From NCBI GenBank assembly GCA_016844955.1, contig JAERTH010000156.1:25133-89132 (forward strand): a stretch of DNA of 64,000 bases. The letters are read 5' to 3'. Positions within the stretch are counted from its first letter, which is position 1; each line of letters starts with the position of its first letter. Of the stretch, positions 7,784 to 19,481 are shown piece after piece. Position numbers and translations under genes: made by a program. The DNA is from Fidelibacterota bacterium. GTDB lineage: Bacteria; Fidelibacterota; UBA8477; JABMPR01. Under the pieces are notes generated by a model that had not been told where the DNA came from, did no database searches, and saw nothing but the letters and a program-made list of their open reading frames with translations.

Positions 7784-9115
7784 CTATTTCAGTTTATACT
7801 TTTGAAGCTTGTATCGCAGAACCCGCTCACTGACTCCCAGCCGGCGGGCGCATTCACTCTGGTTACCATTGGAATCTGAGAGGGTTTTCTTGATCAGATC
7901 AACTTCCAGCCCACCTACAGAATCCTTGAGTTTTCCGGATGTTGCTTCAGCGTGCCTGGCAGTTTTCAAATTCAGACCATCTACAACAATTTCAGGACCG
8001 GGACACAGCAAGACTGCTCGTTCAATAAGATTTCCCAGTTCCCTGACATTGCCGGGGAAATGGTAAGATTTCAGGGCTTTTAAGGCTTCGCTGGAAAAAG
8101 TTAACTCCGCCCTGCTCTCCCTCTGGGCAAATCGATTTAGAAAGTAGGTGGATAAAATTTCAATGTCCTGTGGGCGGCTTCTCAGGGGCAGGATATGGAG
8201 GTTGATAACATTTAATCGATAATATAAATCCTCGCGGAATTCCCCAATCTCAATGGCATGCTCCAGGTCAACATTGGTAGCTGCAATCACCCGTACATCT
8301 GATTTCAGAATTTTGTTTTCACCGATACGTTGAAATTCTCCACTCTGCAGAAAGCGTAGCAATTTGGTCTGCATATCCAGCGGAAGGTCACCTATCTCAT
8401 CCAGAAACAGGGTACCCTCATGGGCTTCCTCAAAACGACCAATACGACTTGATGTGGCACCAGTAAAAGCACCCTTTTCATGACCAAATAGTTCGCTCTC
8501 AATCAAATGACTTGGCAGGGCAGCACAGTTAACGGCGACCATTTCCTGATCTCCTCGATTGGACTGTCCGTGGATATAATCGGCCAGGACTTCCTTACCG
8601 ACACCAGTTTCACCAGTGATCAGAATGGTAACCTGGCTGGCGGCCACGCGTTGGGCTTGTTGCAATAATTGAAGTGTTGTGGGGTCTTTCGCTAAGAATT
8701 CACTTTTCCCTGTATCCTGAGGAGCCGGTGCAGCTTCATTTGTCTGATCAGGGTTCAGGTGTGCTTCTATCCCTTTCAGCAGGGTTTCCAATTGATCCAG
8801 ATCCACAGGTTTGGTCAGAAAGTCCCAGGCCCCGCTTTTCATGGCATTGACCGCGATATCAACTGTCCCAAAGGCCGTGATCAATACCAGAATAACATTG
8901 GGATGACGTGACTTGACCTCCTTCAGGAGATCTGCACCTGTCATGTAAGGCATCTTATAGTCTGACAGCACAATGTCTACGGGATTGCTATGCATGTAGG
9001 CCAAGGCAGTCTGGGCAGAATCAGCAGTGCTCACAGCATAGCCAATTTTTTCTAAAAAGCCGGCAAGGGACTCGCGCTGCAATTGCTCATCATCGACGAT
9101 TAATATTTTTGTCAT
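7784..9115 (-). CDS. NtrC-family sigma54-dependent response regulator (ZraR-like)
   Basis: A 443-residue protein with all three classic parts. The receiver domain (1-120) has acidic D8/D9, phospho-acceptor D52, T80 and K102. The AAA+ sigma54-interaction domain (about 140-370) has Walker A GETGVGKE at 168-175, the sigma54-contacting loop GAFTGA at 215-220, and Walker B in [13 protein letters not shown]. The Fis-type helix-turn-helix at the C-terminus ends [23 protein letters not shown]. It should activate sigma54 promoters when phosphorylated. Its start overlaps the kinase stop by 4 bp (ATGA), so the pair is one translational unit. The likely target is the operon starting at 7286, which has a sigma54-like promoter and palindromes. 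The ZraR analogy rests on the nearby Spy/CpxP-family gene. Confidence 0.93.
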   Translation of the reverse strand: MTKILIVDDEQLQRESLAGFLEKIGYAVSTADSAQTALAYMHSNPVDIVLSDYKMPYMTGADLLKEVKSRHPNVILVLITAFGTVDIAVNAMKSGAWDFLTKPVDLDQLETLLKGIEAHLNPDQTNEAAPAPQDTGKSEFLAKDPTTLQLLQQAQRVAASQVTILITGETGVGKEVLADYIHGQSNRGDQEMVAVNCAALPSHLIESELFGHEKGAFTGATSSRIGRFEEAHEGTLFLDEIGDLPLDMQTKLLRFLQSGEFQRIGENKILKSDVRVIAATNVDLEHAIEIGEFREDLYYRLNVINLHILPLRSRPQDIEILSTYFLNRFAQRESRAELTFSSEALKALKSYHFPGNVRELGNLIERAVLLCPGPEIVVDGLNLKTARHAEATSGKLKDSVGGLEVDLIKKTLSDSNGNQSECARRLGVSERVLRYKLQKYKLK

Positions 9116-10824
9116 TGGTTCACCGGTAAGATGATTTCAAATTTTGTTCCTGAGCCAACCATGCTTTGTACCTCAATACTGCCTTGATGATCAGCTATTA
9201 TTTTATGAGTAAGTGCCAGTCCCACTCCCGTTCCCATATCTTTTGTGGTGTAATATAAATCAAAGATACGGCTCAGTTGGTCAGCATCAATGCCACTCCC
9301 AGAATCATCCACTGAAAGCACAACCTTAGACCCTGCTGTTGAGGCACCAAGTTTTACATGTTCACCTGAGTTACAGGCTTCCAAAGCATTTTTCACCAGG
9401 TTGGAGAGTGCTTGTTTCAAATATTCTGGATCGGCTTTAAACACAATGGATTCAGATTTCACAGTGAGCGTCACCCCTTTTTCCAGAGCCTGCGAGCTGT
9501 ATAGCTCTTTGATTTGCTTCAGGACCTCAGCCATATCCAACTCCACATAATTCAGGGGAATTGGTCGGGTGTACTCTAAGAAGTCCTGTAACGAATTGTT
9601 GATGCGATTAATCTCAGATACCATAGTTCCAGTCAGGGAGAGATAGTCATCAGGATCTGCATTGGGTTCAAACTCGCGCTTCAGGCGTTGGGCAACAATC
9701 CCGATGGCGTTAAGTGGATTTCTGATCTCATGAGCCACACCAGCAGCTAGCTCCCCCACTGCAGCCTGTTTTTCACGCATTCGATTGAGTTTCTCGAGCT
9801 GGTAAACTTCCGCTTCAATGCGCTGCTTTTCCTGCTCCAGCAACACCGCATTTTGACGAGAAATCAGGAATATTAAAATCGCGAAAGCCAATAGTGTTAA
9901 TAAGGTAGTACGCACCAGGATTTGATAAAATATCTGCCCTCTCAGGTTAACCAGGGTATCGTCTTCAAAACCAATGCGAACTTCACCTACATCAGAACCG
10001 AAAAACACAGGTCGAACAACTTCAAGCAAGGTGGTGTCAGCCTTATTCACTGTATAGAGAATGTCTGCGATAAGTTTTCGTGTCCAACTCTCATCAATTT
10101 TTAACCCCTCTTTAGAGACATAATAGGGTTCCTGGCTATCCAGAGATAGTTGCAGATACTTCAACCCCTTGACATGCAGCAAATCTTCCAGGGCTGATTC
10201 CATTTCTGTCAAGAATCTAAAATCTTCCTCGGCATCAACTTTCAGCTGACAAGTGATGGCTCCGCCCCTGGTTCTGGGAATAGCCACTAGAAATTGTTTT
10301 TCATTGAGATGGTCACTCAGGACGGGCTCATCTTGCCCATCAATACCCAGAATGATGAGGTTCTGTTCCTTATTCAATATGGGTTTTAAGCTTTCCCTGA
10401 CCCAGAGGCCAGTTTCTTCGCTGGGGGATTTTGCAGTTTTGTATAAATGCAGCGAGGCCTGTTCGATTTTTCCTTGAGCATCATAGGTCGCTACCTCAAG
10501 GATAGTCTCAGCATTGACCAATTCATCAAGATCATGTTTTGAAAGCACCCGCTCGGTATCCATGCGATTCAGAATGGTCAATATGTCTACGGCGCGATCA
10601 ACATAAGATAGCTTGAGTTCTTCAGTAAGATACGCCTGGCCACTACCACTCTGAGCAATGACAGCTGCTGTCATAGCTGCCTGATCCTGGATAAGCTGAA
10701 GCAGTTCGCGATATCTGGATTTATACTCCAGATAAGTCGACAGCACGAGTACACCCAGCACCGCTAAATAGAGTACGGTGTACCATGGTTTAAGCTTAAG
10801 CATCTTTTTTGCTGATTGAAGCAA
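9112..10824 (-). CDS. Membrane sensor histidine kinase (partner of the NtrC-type regulator)
   Basis: A 570-residue kinase. TM1 is at about 15-31, followed by a ~270-residue periplasmic sensor domain without a recognised fold name, TM2 at about 301-322, and a coiled linker (325-355). The HisKA dimerisation domain has phospho-acceptor His365 in AHEIRNPLN. The HATPase_c domain has the N box (LSNLVKNALEA), G1 (DDSGSGI), an F-box-like RIFDLYYTTK and G2 (GTGVGLALTHKI). The architecture fits NtrB/ZraS-type kinases with a large extracytoplasmic sensor. AAAGGA lies 5 nt before a TTG at 10824, so I keep this start; an ATG at 10803 is the alternative. It lies 16 bp after the aro gene and overlaps the regulator by 4 bp. 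The signal is unknown. Confidence 0.9.
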   Translation of the reverse strand: MLQSAKKMLKLKPWYTVLYLAVLGVLVLSTYLEYKSRYRELLQLIQDQAAMTAAVIAQSGSGQAYLTEELKLSYVDRAVDILTILNRMDTERVLSKHDLDELVNAETILEVATYDAQGKIEQASLHLYKTAKSPSEETGLWVRESLKPILNKEQNLIILGIDGQDEPVLSDHLNEKQFLVAIPRTRGGAITCQLKVDAEEDFRFLTEMESALEDLLHVKGLKYLQLSLDSQEPYYVSKEGLKIDESWTRKLIADILYTVNKADTTLLEVVRPVFFGSDVGEVRIGFEDDTLVNLRGQIFYQILVRTTLLTLLAFAILIFLISRQNAVLLEQEKQRIEAEVYQLEKLNRMREKQAAVGELAAGVAHEIRNPLNAIGIVAQRLKREFEPNADPDDYLSLTGTMVSEINRINNSLQDFLEYTRPIPLNYVELDMAEVLKQIKELYSSQALEKGVTLTVKSESIVFKADPEYLKQALSNLVKNALEACNSGEHVKLGASTAGSKVVLSVDDSGSGIDADQLSRIFDLYYTTKDMGTGVGLALTHKIIADHQGSIEVQSMVGSGTKFEIILPVNQ

Positions 10825-10840
10825 ACGAATCCTTTAAGAA

Positions 10841-11884
10841 TTAACCGAGAACTTCCCAGGCATGCTGCAATAGTCGTTCTGTTGTATCAAAACTAACACA
10901 GGCATCCGTGATTGAGACTCCATAGGCAAGTTGACTCAGATCATCAGGAATCTTCTGGTTCCCTTCAAACAAATTGCTCTCCAACATCATCCCGATTAAT
11001 GAGTCATTTCCAGCTACTCGCTGTGAAAGTATGCTATTCCAAACTTTCTCTTGCTGCTCAAACTTTTTACCGGAATTGGCATGTGAACAATCCACCATAA
11101 TTGCCTGCGGAAGACCATTTGTTTCCATTCTTTGTGAAGTCTCAGTGATACTACCCGGTTCATAATTTGGTCTAGCTTCTCCACCACGCAGAATGATGTG
11201 TCCCAATTTATTTCCCGTAGTTTCAACCACTGCAATCTGTCCCTCTTGATCAACACCTATAAAATGATGGGGATGTCTAGCACTCACCATGGCATCAATG
11301 GCAACCTGCAGGCTGCCGGTTGTGCTGTTTTTGAAGCCAACTGGCATGGATAAACCAGAAGCCATCTGTCTGTGGGTCTGGCTCTCTGTCGTCCTGGCTC
11401 CGATTGCTGACCAGGAGACCAGGTCATCAATATATTGAGGTGTGATGGGGTCCAGAAATTCAGTACCGGCTGGTACACCCATATCATTTATGGCAGCCAG
11501 GAGTTTTCTTCCCCGTTTTAAGCCTTCGTCAATAAGATAACTACCATCCAGGTGTGGATCATATGTCATGCCCTTCCATCCAATGGTGGTCCTGGGCTTT
11601 TCAAAATAAACACGCATGACGATAAAGAGTCGATCCGCATACTTTGAGCGAAGCGCATTCAATCGACTCGCATATTCCAGAGCAGCCTCGGGATCATGTA
11701 TTGAACATGGACCAGCGATAACCAGCAGGCGTTTGTCCCGACCTTCCAAGATGTCAGTGATGACCTGTCGCGCTTCAATCACTGTTTTGTTGGCATTTTC
11801 CGTAACAGGGTAGGCTTCCTTCAGGGTTCTTGGCGAAGAAAGCGGGTAAAAGCCTTTGATATGTAGATCTTGTGTCATTTTCAT
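10841..11884 (-). CDS. 3-deoxy-7-phosphoheptulonate (DAHP) synthase, class I
   Basis: A 347-residue enzyme condensing phosphoenolpyruvate and erythrose 4-phosphate, the first step of the shikimate pathway. Family marks: [20 protein letters not shown] (the PCS metal/PEP region), [41 protein letters not shown], and the metal-binding [10 protein letters not shown]. Length and motifs match the AroF/AroG/AroH alpha group of E. coli; I cannot say which feedback type. It ends 16 bp before the histidine-kinase start, so aro-kinase-regulator may be one transcript. No attenuator is visible upstream, where a terminator of the atp operon stands. Confidence 0.93.
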   Translation of the reverse strand: MKMTQDLHIKGFYPLSSPRTLKEAYPVTENANKTVIEARQVITDILEGRDKRLLVIAGPCSIHDPEAALEYASRLNALRSKYADRLFIVMRVYFEKPRTTIGWKGMTYDPHLDGSYLIDEGLKRGRKLLAAINDMGVPAGTEFLDPITPQYIDDLVSWSAIGARTTESQTHRQMASGLSMPVGFKNSTTGSLQVAIDAMVSARHPHHFIGVDQEGQIAVVETTGNKLGHIILRGGEARPNYEPGSITETSQRMETNGLPQAIMVDCSHANSGKKFEQQEKVWNSILSQRVAGNDSLIGMMLESNLFEGNQKIPDDLSQLAYGVSITDACVSFDTTERLLQHAWEVLG

Positions 11885-11970
11885 AAGAATAATCTTTAGT
11901 AATTTGTATTCATTGTCAGCAGTGGAATCTAATCAGAAGTTATGCAAGGATTGAACAAAGATTCTCGTAT

Positions 11971-12004
11971 AAAAAGAAAATGCCCCGGAAAACCGAGGCA
12001 TTTG
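11971..12004 (-). terminator. Rho-independent terminator of the atp operon
   Basis: Minus strand: AAATGCCTCGG-TTTT-CCGGGGCATTT, followed by TCTTTTTA. The stem is about 11 bp with one mismatch and lies 20-55 bp after the atpC stop. It closes the long parA-to-atpC run. Confidence 0.85.
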
Positions 12005-12024
12005 GCAATCCAATTTTGGAATAA

Positions 12025-12432
12025 TTACTTTTTCTCGCCCACTTTTAGTCGGTTCATGGAACGCTCCAGAGCACGTAAGGCCCTCAGCTCATCAATCATC
12101 TCATCCTGTTTTTGGGCGAGATTCTGTTTGGCTCGATCATAGGCAGCCTGGGCACGGGCTAAATCAATATCAGCACCGGGCTCAGCGGATTCAACCAGAA
12201 GTTGAACCCCATCAGCAGTTATTTCAGCATAACCTTTAGTGGCGGCATAGGTCGTTTCAACGGAACCCTTAACCACTTTGATTTCACCAACAGTCAGGGC
12301 CATAATGGAATCTGTATGACCAGCCATGACACCAAAAGCACCATCTACTCCAGGAGCACGCAGATAATCAACCTCACCTTCATCATAAACTTTGGTTGGA
12401 GTGATAATCTCTAGATGAAATTGTGCCGCCAT
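12025..12432 (-). CDS. atpC: F1Fo ATP synthase epsilon subunit
   Basis: A 135-residue central-stalk subunit. The N-terminal beta-sandwich starts FHLEIITPTKVYDEGEVDYLRAPGVDGAFGVMAGH, the family signature. The C-terminal helical hairpin (residues about 95-130, DLARAQAAYDRAKQNLAQKQ) is the inhibitory arm of epsilon. It follows atpD by 6 bp and is the last gene before the terminator. Confidence 0.95.
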   Translation of the reverse strand: MAAQFHLEIITPTKVYDEGEVDYLRAPGVDGAFGVMAGHTDSIMALTVGEIKVVKGSVETTYAATKGYAEITADGVQLLVESAEPGADIDLARAQAAYDRAKQNLAQKQDEMIDELRALRALERSMNRLKVGEKK

Positions 12433-12438
12433 GGTTGC

Positions 12439-14701
<2,263 letters not shown>

Positions 14702-14713
14702 ATCGGTCCTGTA

Positions 14714-16249
14714 TTAAGCTGCAAACCCTTTTACAAATTCAGAGACTGCCTTGGTCAAGGCGGCATCGATTTCGTCTGTAAGTTTTCCCTCAGCGGCAAT
14801 CTTCTTGAGAAGATCAGCGTTGGTTGCTTCCATGTAATTCAGAAATTCTTCTTCAAAACGACGAATCTCTGCTGGGGCAATCTCATCCAGATATCCACGC
14901 GATGCTGCGAAGAAAATAGAGATCTGCTTCTCAACAACCATTGGGACAAACTGATTCTGCTTCAATACTTCATACAGAATTTCACCACGGGTTAACTGTT
15001 TCTTGGTTTCTGCATCCAGATCCGATCCAAACTGTGCAAAAGCTGCCAATTCGCGATACTGGGCTAGATCCAGACGCATACCACCCGCGACTTTTTTCAT
15101 GGCGCCGATCTGAGCATTTCCACCTACACGAGAAACCGAGATTCCAACATTCAATGCAGGACGTTGTCCACTATTAAATAGATCAGTTTCCAGGAAGATT
15201 TGACCATCTGTAATTGAAATCACGTTGGTGGGAATATATGCTGACACATCACCCATCTGAGTTTCGATGATGGGCAGTGCAGTTAATGAACCACCACCAA
15301 GATCTTTGCTCAATTTGGAGGAACGCTCCAGCAAGCGGCTATGCAGGTAAAACACATCACCAGGATAAGCTTCACGACCTGGGGGTCTTCTCAGTAAGAG
15401 TGACATTTGACGATAAGCCACAGCATGTTTTGAAAGATCGTCATAAACGATGAGGGCGTGTTTACCGTTATCGCGGAAATATTCACCAAGGGAAGCGCCG
15501 GTGTAAGGAGCCAGAAATTGCAGAGGAGCAGGGTCAGAGGCATTTGCAGCAACCACTGTGGTATACTCCATTGCGCCCTGGGCTTCTAACTCAGCCACAA
15601 CACGGGCTACCGTGGAGGCTTTCTGTCCAATGGCAACATAGATACAATACACAGGCTCATCAGGTGTATCAGCACTATGGGTATATTTTTGGTTTACAAT
15701 GGTATCCAGAGCAACAGCTGTTTTTCCAGTCTGGCGGTCACCAATAATCAATTCACGCTGGCCACGACCAATTGGAATCATACTGTCAATAGCTTTGATA
15801 CCAGTTTGAAGCGGTTCGTTTACAGGAGATCTGGCCAGAACACCCAGAGCTTTGCGCTCAACGGGCAGAATATTTTCTGATTTGATATCGCCCTTGCCAT
15901 CCATGGGAGTACCAATTGGGCTGAGTACACGGCCAATAACCGCATCTCCCACACTCACAGAAACAACTTTGCCCGTTCGTTTTGCCTGGTCACCCTCTTT
16001 TACAAGGGATGTGTTTCCAAAGAGTACCAATCCGACTTCATCTTCTTCCAGGTTCATGGCCATACCAACCACACCATTGGGAAGTTCAATCAGCTCGGAG
16101 GCCATAACATTTTCCAGTCCACTTACACGGGCAATACCGTCACCAACCATGATGACTTCACCGATCTCAGCCACATCAATGGTGAGATCCAGCTTGCCAA
16201 GTTCTTCCTGGAGTAATTTTGTGATTTCGTCTGTTCGAATATCTGTCAT
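14714..16249 (-). CDS. atpA: F1Fo ATP synthase alpha subunit
   Basis: A 511-residue regulatory nucleotide-binding subunit. Walker A is GDRQTGKTA. Further marks are [59 protein letters not shown] and [10 protein letters not shown], all standard. Length is normal. It follows atpH by 14 bp. Confidence 0.97.
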   Translation of the reverse strand: MTDIRTDEITKLLQEELGKLDLTIDVAEIGEVIMVGDGIARVSGLENVMASELIELPNGVVGMAMNLEEDEVGLVLFGNTSLVKEGDQAKRTGKVVSVSVGDAVIGRVLSPIGTPMDGKGDIKSENILPVERKALGVLARSPVNEPLQTGIKAIDSMIPIGRGQRELIIGDRQTGKTAVALDTIVNQKYTHSADTPDEPVYCIYVAIGQKASTVARVVAELEAQGAMEYTTVVAANASDPAPLQFLAPYTGASLGEYFRDNGKHALIVYDDLSKHAVAYRQMSLLLRRPPGREAYPGDVFYLHSRLLERSSKLSKDLGGGSLTALPIIETQMGDVSAYIPTNVISITDGQIFLETDLFNSGQRPALNVGISVSRVGGNAQIGAMKKVAGGMRLDLAQYRELAAFAQFGSDLDAETKKQLTRGEILYEVLKQNQFVPMVVEKQISIFFAASRGYLDEIAPAEIRRFEEEFLNYMEATNADLLKKIAAEGKLTDEIDAALTKAVSEFVKGFAA

Positions 16250-16263
16250 ATTCCTGTCTTCCT

Positions 16264-16800
16264 TTAGGACTTAATCAGAGATTGTCTGATCCGTGCGAGT
16301 TTGCTAGACAGCGAGGCATCCATAATGGTATTGCCAACTCGTAATGTTAAACCACCCAGGATATCCTGATTCACCTCAGCGGTAAAATCAGCTTTCGAGG
16401 ATGTTACTTTCTGGACTGCAGTGCGAATGCGATCAACTGTCTGAGCTGATAGTTCGCTGGTACTGACTGCATGGACTTTTACCTGGTCACTGCGTTGATA
16501 AAAGGCAGTTTCCAGACTGTGCAATATCATCCCCAGCAGCTTCATATCCCGCTCTTCTCCCAATTGAGCCAAAAAGGCTTGATTGATGGGGTGGAGATCG
16601 GGGTACACCTTGGCCAGCAGGGCAATTTTGTCTGTGGCGGATGCTTTGGTCGAGGCTAAAAATGCTTTCAGAGTCGGTTCCCGCCGATAACTGCTGTAAA
16701 AATCCAGAATGGACCTATAAACTGGCTCCAGGGCAGATTTACTTTCAGCTATTTTTAGCAGGAGATTGGCGTACTGACGACTTTTCGCTGATGTGCGCAT
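16264..16800 (-). CDS. atpH: F1Fo ATP synthase delta subunit
   Basis: A 178-residue peripheral-stalk cap. Recognisable by the N-terminal helix bundle ([18 protein letters not shown]) and the C-terminal strand block [33 protein letters not shown]. It shares one base with the atpF stop region (the ATG starts at 16800, where atpF ends), so the genes are translationally coupled. Confidence 0.93.
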   Translation of the reverse strand: MRTSAKSRQYANLLLKIAESKSALEPVYRSILDFYSSYRREPTLKAFLASTKASATDKIALLAKVYPDLHPINQAFLAQLGEERDMKLLGMILHSLETAFYQRSDQVKVHAVSTSELSAQTVDRIRTAVQKVTSSKADFTAEVNQDILGGLTLRVGNTIMDASLSSKLARIRQSLIKS

Positions 16801-17294
16801 TAATTTTGTCCGTAATCCTTGAGAGCATCTTCAATGAGACGCTCATTATCTTCCCGGGTAAGGGATTTGGCGATAATCTTTTCAGCTGCTGCCATGGAAA
16901 TGTCCACGATCTGGGTGCGGATTTCAGCAATAGCCTTCTCACGTTCAGCTGAGATTTGTGCTTCAGCTTGTTTGAGGATACCGGCAGATTTATCCTGAGC
17001 CTCATTGAGGATTTCAGTTTTCATCCGCTCGGCAGTCTCTTTACCGGCAGCCACAATTTCCTGGGCTTCTGAACGAGCTTTAGCGACCATGACTTCATAC
17101 TCACCAGCGACCTTGTCGGCTTCCTTGCGGGCAGCTTCAGCCTCTTCAAGAGATTCACGAATGAAATTCTCTCGGTTTTCCAGCGCCTTGATCATGGGTT
17201 TCCAGGCTTTGGTCCCGAGGATCACCAACACCGCAATGAAGGTGATCCAGGTCCAATAGATTAAGCCTGTGTCAAACCGTAGCAGGTTTTCCAT
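16800..17294 (-). CDS. atpF: F1Fo ATP synthase b subunit
   Basis: A 164-residue stator subunit. One N-terminal membrane helix (LIYWTWITFIAVLVILG, about 12-28) is followed by a long charged coiled coil (ALENRENFIRESLEEAEAARKEADK...). Only one b-type gene is present, so the stalk is probably a homodimer. It lies 31 bp after atpE. Confidence 0.95.
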   Translation of the reverse strand: MENLLRFDTGLIYWTWITFIAVLVILGTKAWKPMIKALENRENFIRESLEEAEAARKEADKVAGEYEVMVAKARSEAQEIVAAGKETAERMKTEILNEAQDKSAGILKQAEAQISAEREKAIAEIRTQIVDISMAAAEKIIAKSLTREDNERLIEDALKDYGQN

Positions 17295-17325
17295 AGTTCC
17301 TCCGAAGGAGAGTTTTCAGGCCTAC

Positions 17326-17544
17326 TTATTTAATGGCGATGAGAAGTGTTACGACCAAACCGATAATGGCAACACCTTCGAGCAGAAAGAGAGGCAAGTT
17401 GACAGCGCCTGTAATACTGGCTGCAGCTTCAGGCTGACGAGCAATACCTGCAGCAGCGGCAGCGGCCAATTTTCCAATACCAAGACCAGCGCCAATAACG
17501 ATCATACCTGCACCAAGTGCGGCTCCTAGATAAGCAAATTCCAT
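17326..17544 (-). CDS. atpE: F1Fo ATP synthase c subunit (proton type)
   Basis: A 72-residue hairpin of two membrane helices around the polar RQP loop (36-38). The ion-binding carboxylate is Glu56 in LLEGVAIIGL. The first helix is glycine-rich (GAGLGIG) and lacks the Gln seen at the sodium site, and Ser/Thr does not follow Glu56, so proton rather than sodium coupling is inferred. The c ring forms the rotor. Confidence 0.95.
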   Translation of the reverse strand: MEFAYLGAALGAGMIVIGAGLGIGKLAAAAAAGIARQPEAAASITGAVNLPLFLLEGVAIIGLVVTLLIAIK

Positions 17545-17687
17545 TTTATAACTCCTTTTTTAACAGTGTGTGTTTCTGTCACTGAAAATTAAGTACCACT
17601 CACTTGTCTTTTATCCCTGAACTGAGTGAGGAGCACCTGCATACCAGCGGCAGAGTGTTTATATATTTGGTTGTAAAAAATCAAAAA

Positions 17688-18506
17688 TTAGTGATCTGGG
17701 TGGATAGACTGACCAATAAATACCGAAGACAGCAGGGTAAATACATAGGCTTGAACTATACTCACGATTATTTCTAAAAAGGTAATTCCTACATTTAGCG
17801 CAACTGATCCAACACCGATAAAAGCATTGTGCATAATGAAAATTGGGGCAAAAATCGCCAACATGGCAATATGACCAGCGGTCATGTTGGCTGCGAGTCG
17901 CATGGTCAACGCAAAGGGTCGTACAAACATGCTCAACACTTCAATCGGTATAAGTATGATATAAACCGCCTTGGGTAATCCACCTGGCACCAAGTTTTTC
18001 CAATGCTTGAAGAATCCATGTTCCAGAATACCAGCCACGATGATTGCAATGAAAGTGATCACAGCCAACGCTGCGGTAACGTTGAAATTACCAGTAGCGG
18101 TGGTCCCGCCATGTCCATGGTTTATACCATTAAAGATGGGTATTAATCCTAGGAAATTCATTGTCAAAATCAAGAAGAAGAAGGACATGACCAGCGGTCC
18201 CCATTTTAAAACATGGCCCTTCCCTACTGTGGGAATAAGAATGCCTGTGCGCACAAAATCAACGACATATTCAAATGCGTTTGAGAATCCGGTTGGTACA
18301 GGTCTTTCTTCCTTGCGATAGCGCCTGGTCGCCCAAAGCGCCGTAGTCACTAGCAATCCTGCAGCTATCCAGAGCATGATTACATGTTTTGTAATAGAGA
18401 GGTCTACACCAAAAAGCTCGAAAGGGATCATCTCATTGCTGTTCGCAACGTGCTCAATAATCTTATCCCCAATACTTGTGGTGGTTCCGTGGCCTGGTTC
18501 AGCCAT
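17688..18506 (-). CDS. atpB: F1Fo ATP synthase a subunit
   Basis: A 272-residue membrane protein with several helices. The essential stator arginine is in RPFALTMRLAANMTAGHI. FLGLIPIFNG and the C-terminal VQAYVFTLLSSVFIGQSIH are family signatures. An N-terminal stretch (MAEPGHGTTTS) precedes the first helix. It overlaps the atpI-like stop by one base. The 143-bp gap before atpE is the largest within the atp genes and shows no clear hairpin. Confidence 0.95.
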   Translation of the reverse strand: MAEPGHGTTTSIGDKIIEHVANSNEMIPFELFGVDLSITKHVIMLWIAAGLLVTTALWATRRYRKEERPVPTGFSNAFEYVVDFVRTGILIPTVGKGHVLKWGPLVMSFFFLILTMNFLGLIPIFNGINHGHGGTTATGNFNVTAALAVITFIAIIVAGILEHGFFKHWKNLVPGGLPKAVYIILIPIEVLSMFVRPFALTMRLAANMTAGHIAMLAIFAPIFIMHNAFIGVGSVALNVGITFLEIIVSIVQAYVFTLLSSVFIGQSIHPDH

Positions 18507-18898
18507 TAAGAATTCTCCCCTTTATTTTGTCCATCTCTTGCCATAAAAAGCGGCCAATAATAAGCCTCGACCCCATGCCACGCAAGAAAGTTTATAAGTA
18601 ATATTACAATAAATGTCACCATATGTAAAGTCCCTGCTTTCAGCAGGATAACGACCCAGGTCCCTAGCAGAATGACTTTGAATAAAAAGCCGATAATATT
18701 TATTTTTTGAAGGTTTTTTGGGTCTGAAGTTTTCGAATGTTCTGCCCAGAGTAAAAGCCCCCCGCTGATAAGCACAGGTAAAAGTGCCCCCGCAAGTACA
18801 GAACTGAGTCGATCGGCATTCTCTGTGAAGAGCAGTGCAGCACAGGCTAATCCGTTAAATACCAACGCGCTAACGCCTAGAACCTGCCACGGTTTCAT
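18506..18898 (-). CDS. AtpI-like membrane protein of the ATP synthase operon
   Basis: A 130-residue protein with four hydrophobic helices, at about residues 7-24, 33-52, 68-85 and 92-108. Position directly before atpB and topology match the ATP synthase I (AtpI-like) family, which aids c-ring assembly in other bacteria. Sequence signature is weak, so the call leans on context. It overlaps the AtpZ-like gene by 4 bp. Confidence 0.7.
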   Translation of the reverse strand: MKPWQVLGVSALVFNGLACAALLFTENADRLSSVLAGALLPVLISGGLLLWAEHSKTSDPKNLQKINIIGFLFKVILLGTWVVILLKAGTLHMVTFIVILLINFLAWHGVEAYYWPLFMARDGQNKGENS

Positions 18899-19098
18899 TT
18901 GTCACCATTTTTCATATATATACTCTTATAGAGCTCATACATTCCAATCATGACTCCCAGTAGCGCTCCCGTTAACACACCATACTGAGGCCACCCAAAT
19001 TTTAGATCAATAAAATAACCGATTGCACCCAGACCGAGGACGCTGCCTGTCATTGAAGAAGCAGCTGCCATATATTTGCCCGAGCCGTCCGGTTTCAA
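18895..19098 (-). CDS. AtpZ/AtpQ-like small membrane protein
   Basis: A 67-residue protein with two membrane helices (about 10-28 and 38-56): SMTGSVLGLGAIGYFIDLKFGWPQYGVLTGALLGVMIGMYELYK. The G-x-x-x-D-x-x-F/W-P pattern is typical of AtpZ (F0F1 ATPase accessory, sometimes linked to Mg/Ca transport) found at the head of atp operons. It overlaps both neighbours by 4 bp. Confidence 0.8.
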   Translation of the reverse strand: MKPDGSGKYMAAASSMTGSVLGLGAIGYFIDLKFGWPQYGVLTGALLGVMIGMYELYKSIYMKNGDK

Positions 19099-19481
19099 GT
19101 AATTTCTACTCCATCCTCAAGTGCTTCAAATTCATCTGAATCGGATTTTTCAGGCACCATTGAACTACGCCCATGGAAAACAGCTCCGTCTTCAATGATT
19201 AGCCTGGTGGCAATAACATCTCCCTTGAGGCGACCCGCTTTTCCAAGAGCTACTTTGCCCTTGACCTCAATGTTACCTCCCACAATACCCCCAATGATGG
19301 CGTAATCACCTCGAATGCCACCCTTTACAACCCCTGATTCAGAAACAGTGACAAATCCGCTGGCATTGATACTGCCATCAACCGTACCATTTATATGGGC
19401 ACTGCCATTAATTTCCATGTCTCCAGAAATGTGGGTGCCACGACCCACGATAGTCTCTATACGATGAATTCGATTAGCCAT
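19095..19481 (-). CDS. Bactofilin (polymer-forming cytoskeletal protein)
   Basis: A 128-residue protein made mostly of a right-handed beta helix: VGRGTHISGDMEINGSAHI, NGTVDGSINASGFVTV, GGIRGDYAIIGGIVGGNIEVKGKV, with short disordered tails. This is the DUF583/bactofilin fold, which self-assembles into nonpolar filaments that localise cell-wall enzymes. It overlaps the upstream M23 peptidase gene by 8 bp; this pairing is widely seen and fits a shape or cell-wall role. Confidence 0.92.
   Translation of the reverse strand: MANRIHRIETIVGRGTHISGDMEINGSAHINGTVDGSINASGFVTVSESGVVKGGIRGDYAIIGGIVGGNIEVKGKVALGKAGRLKGDVIATRLIIEDGAVFHGRSSMVPEKSDSDEFEALEDGVEIT

Noticed and set aside
17326..17544. Sodium-type ATP synthase c subunit
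   Set aside because: The first helix lacks the Gln ligand and Ser/Thr does not follow Glu56, so a proton type is more likely.
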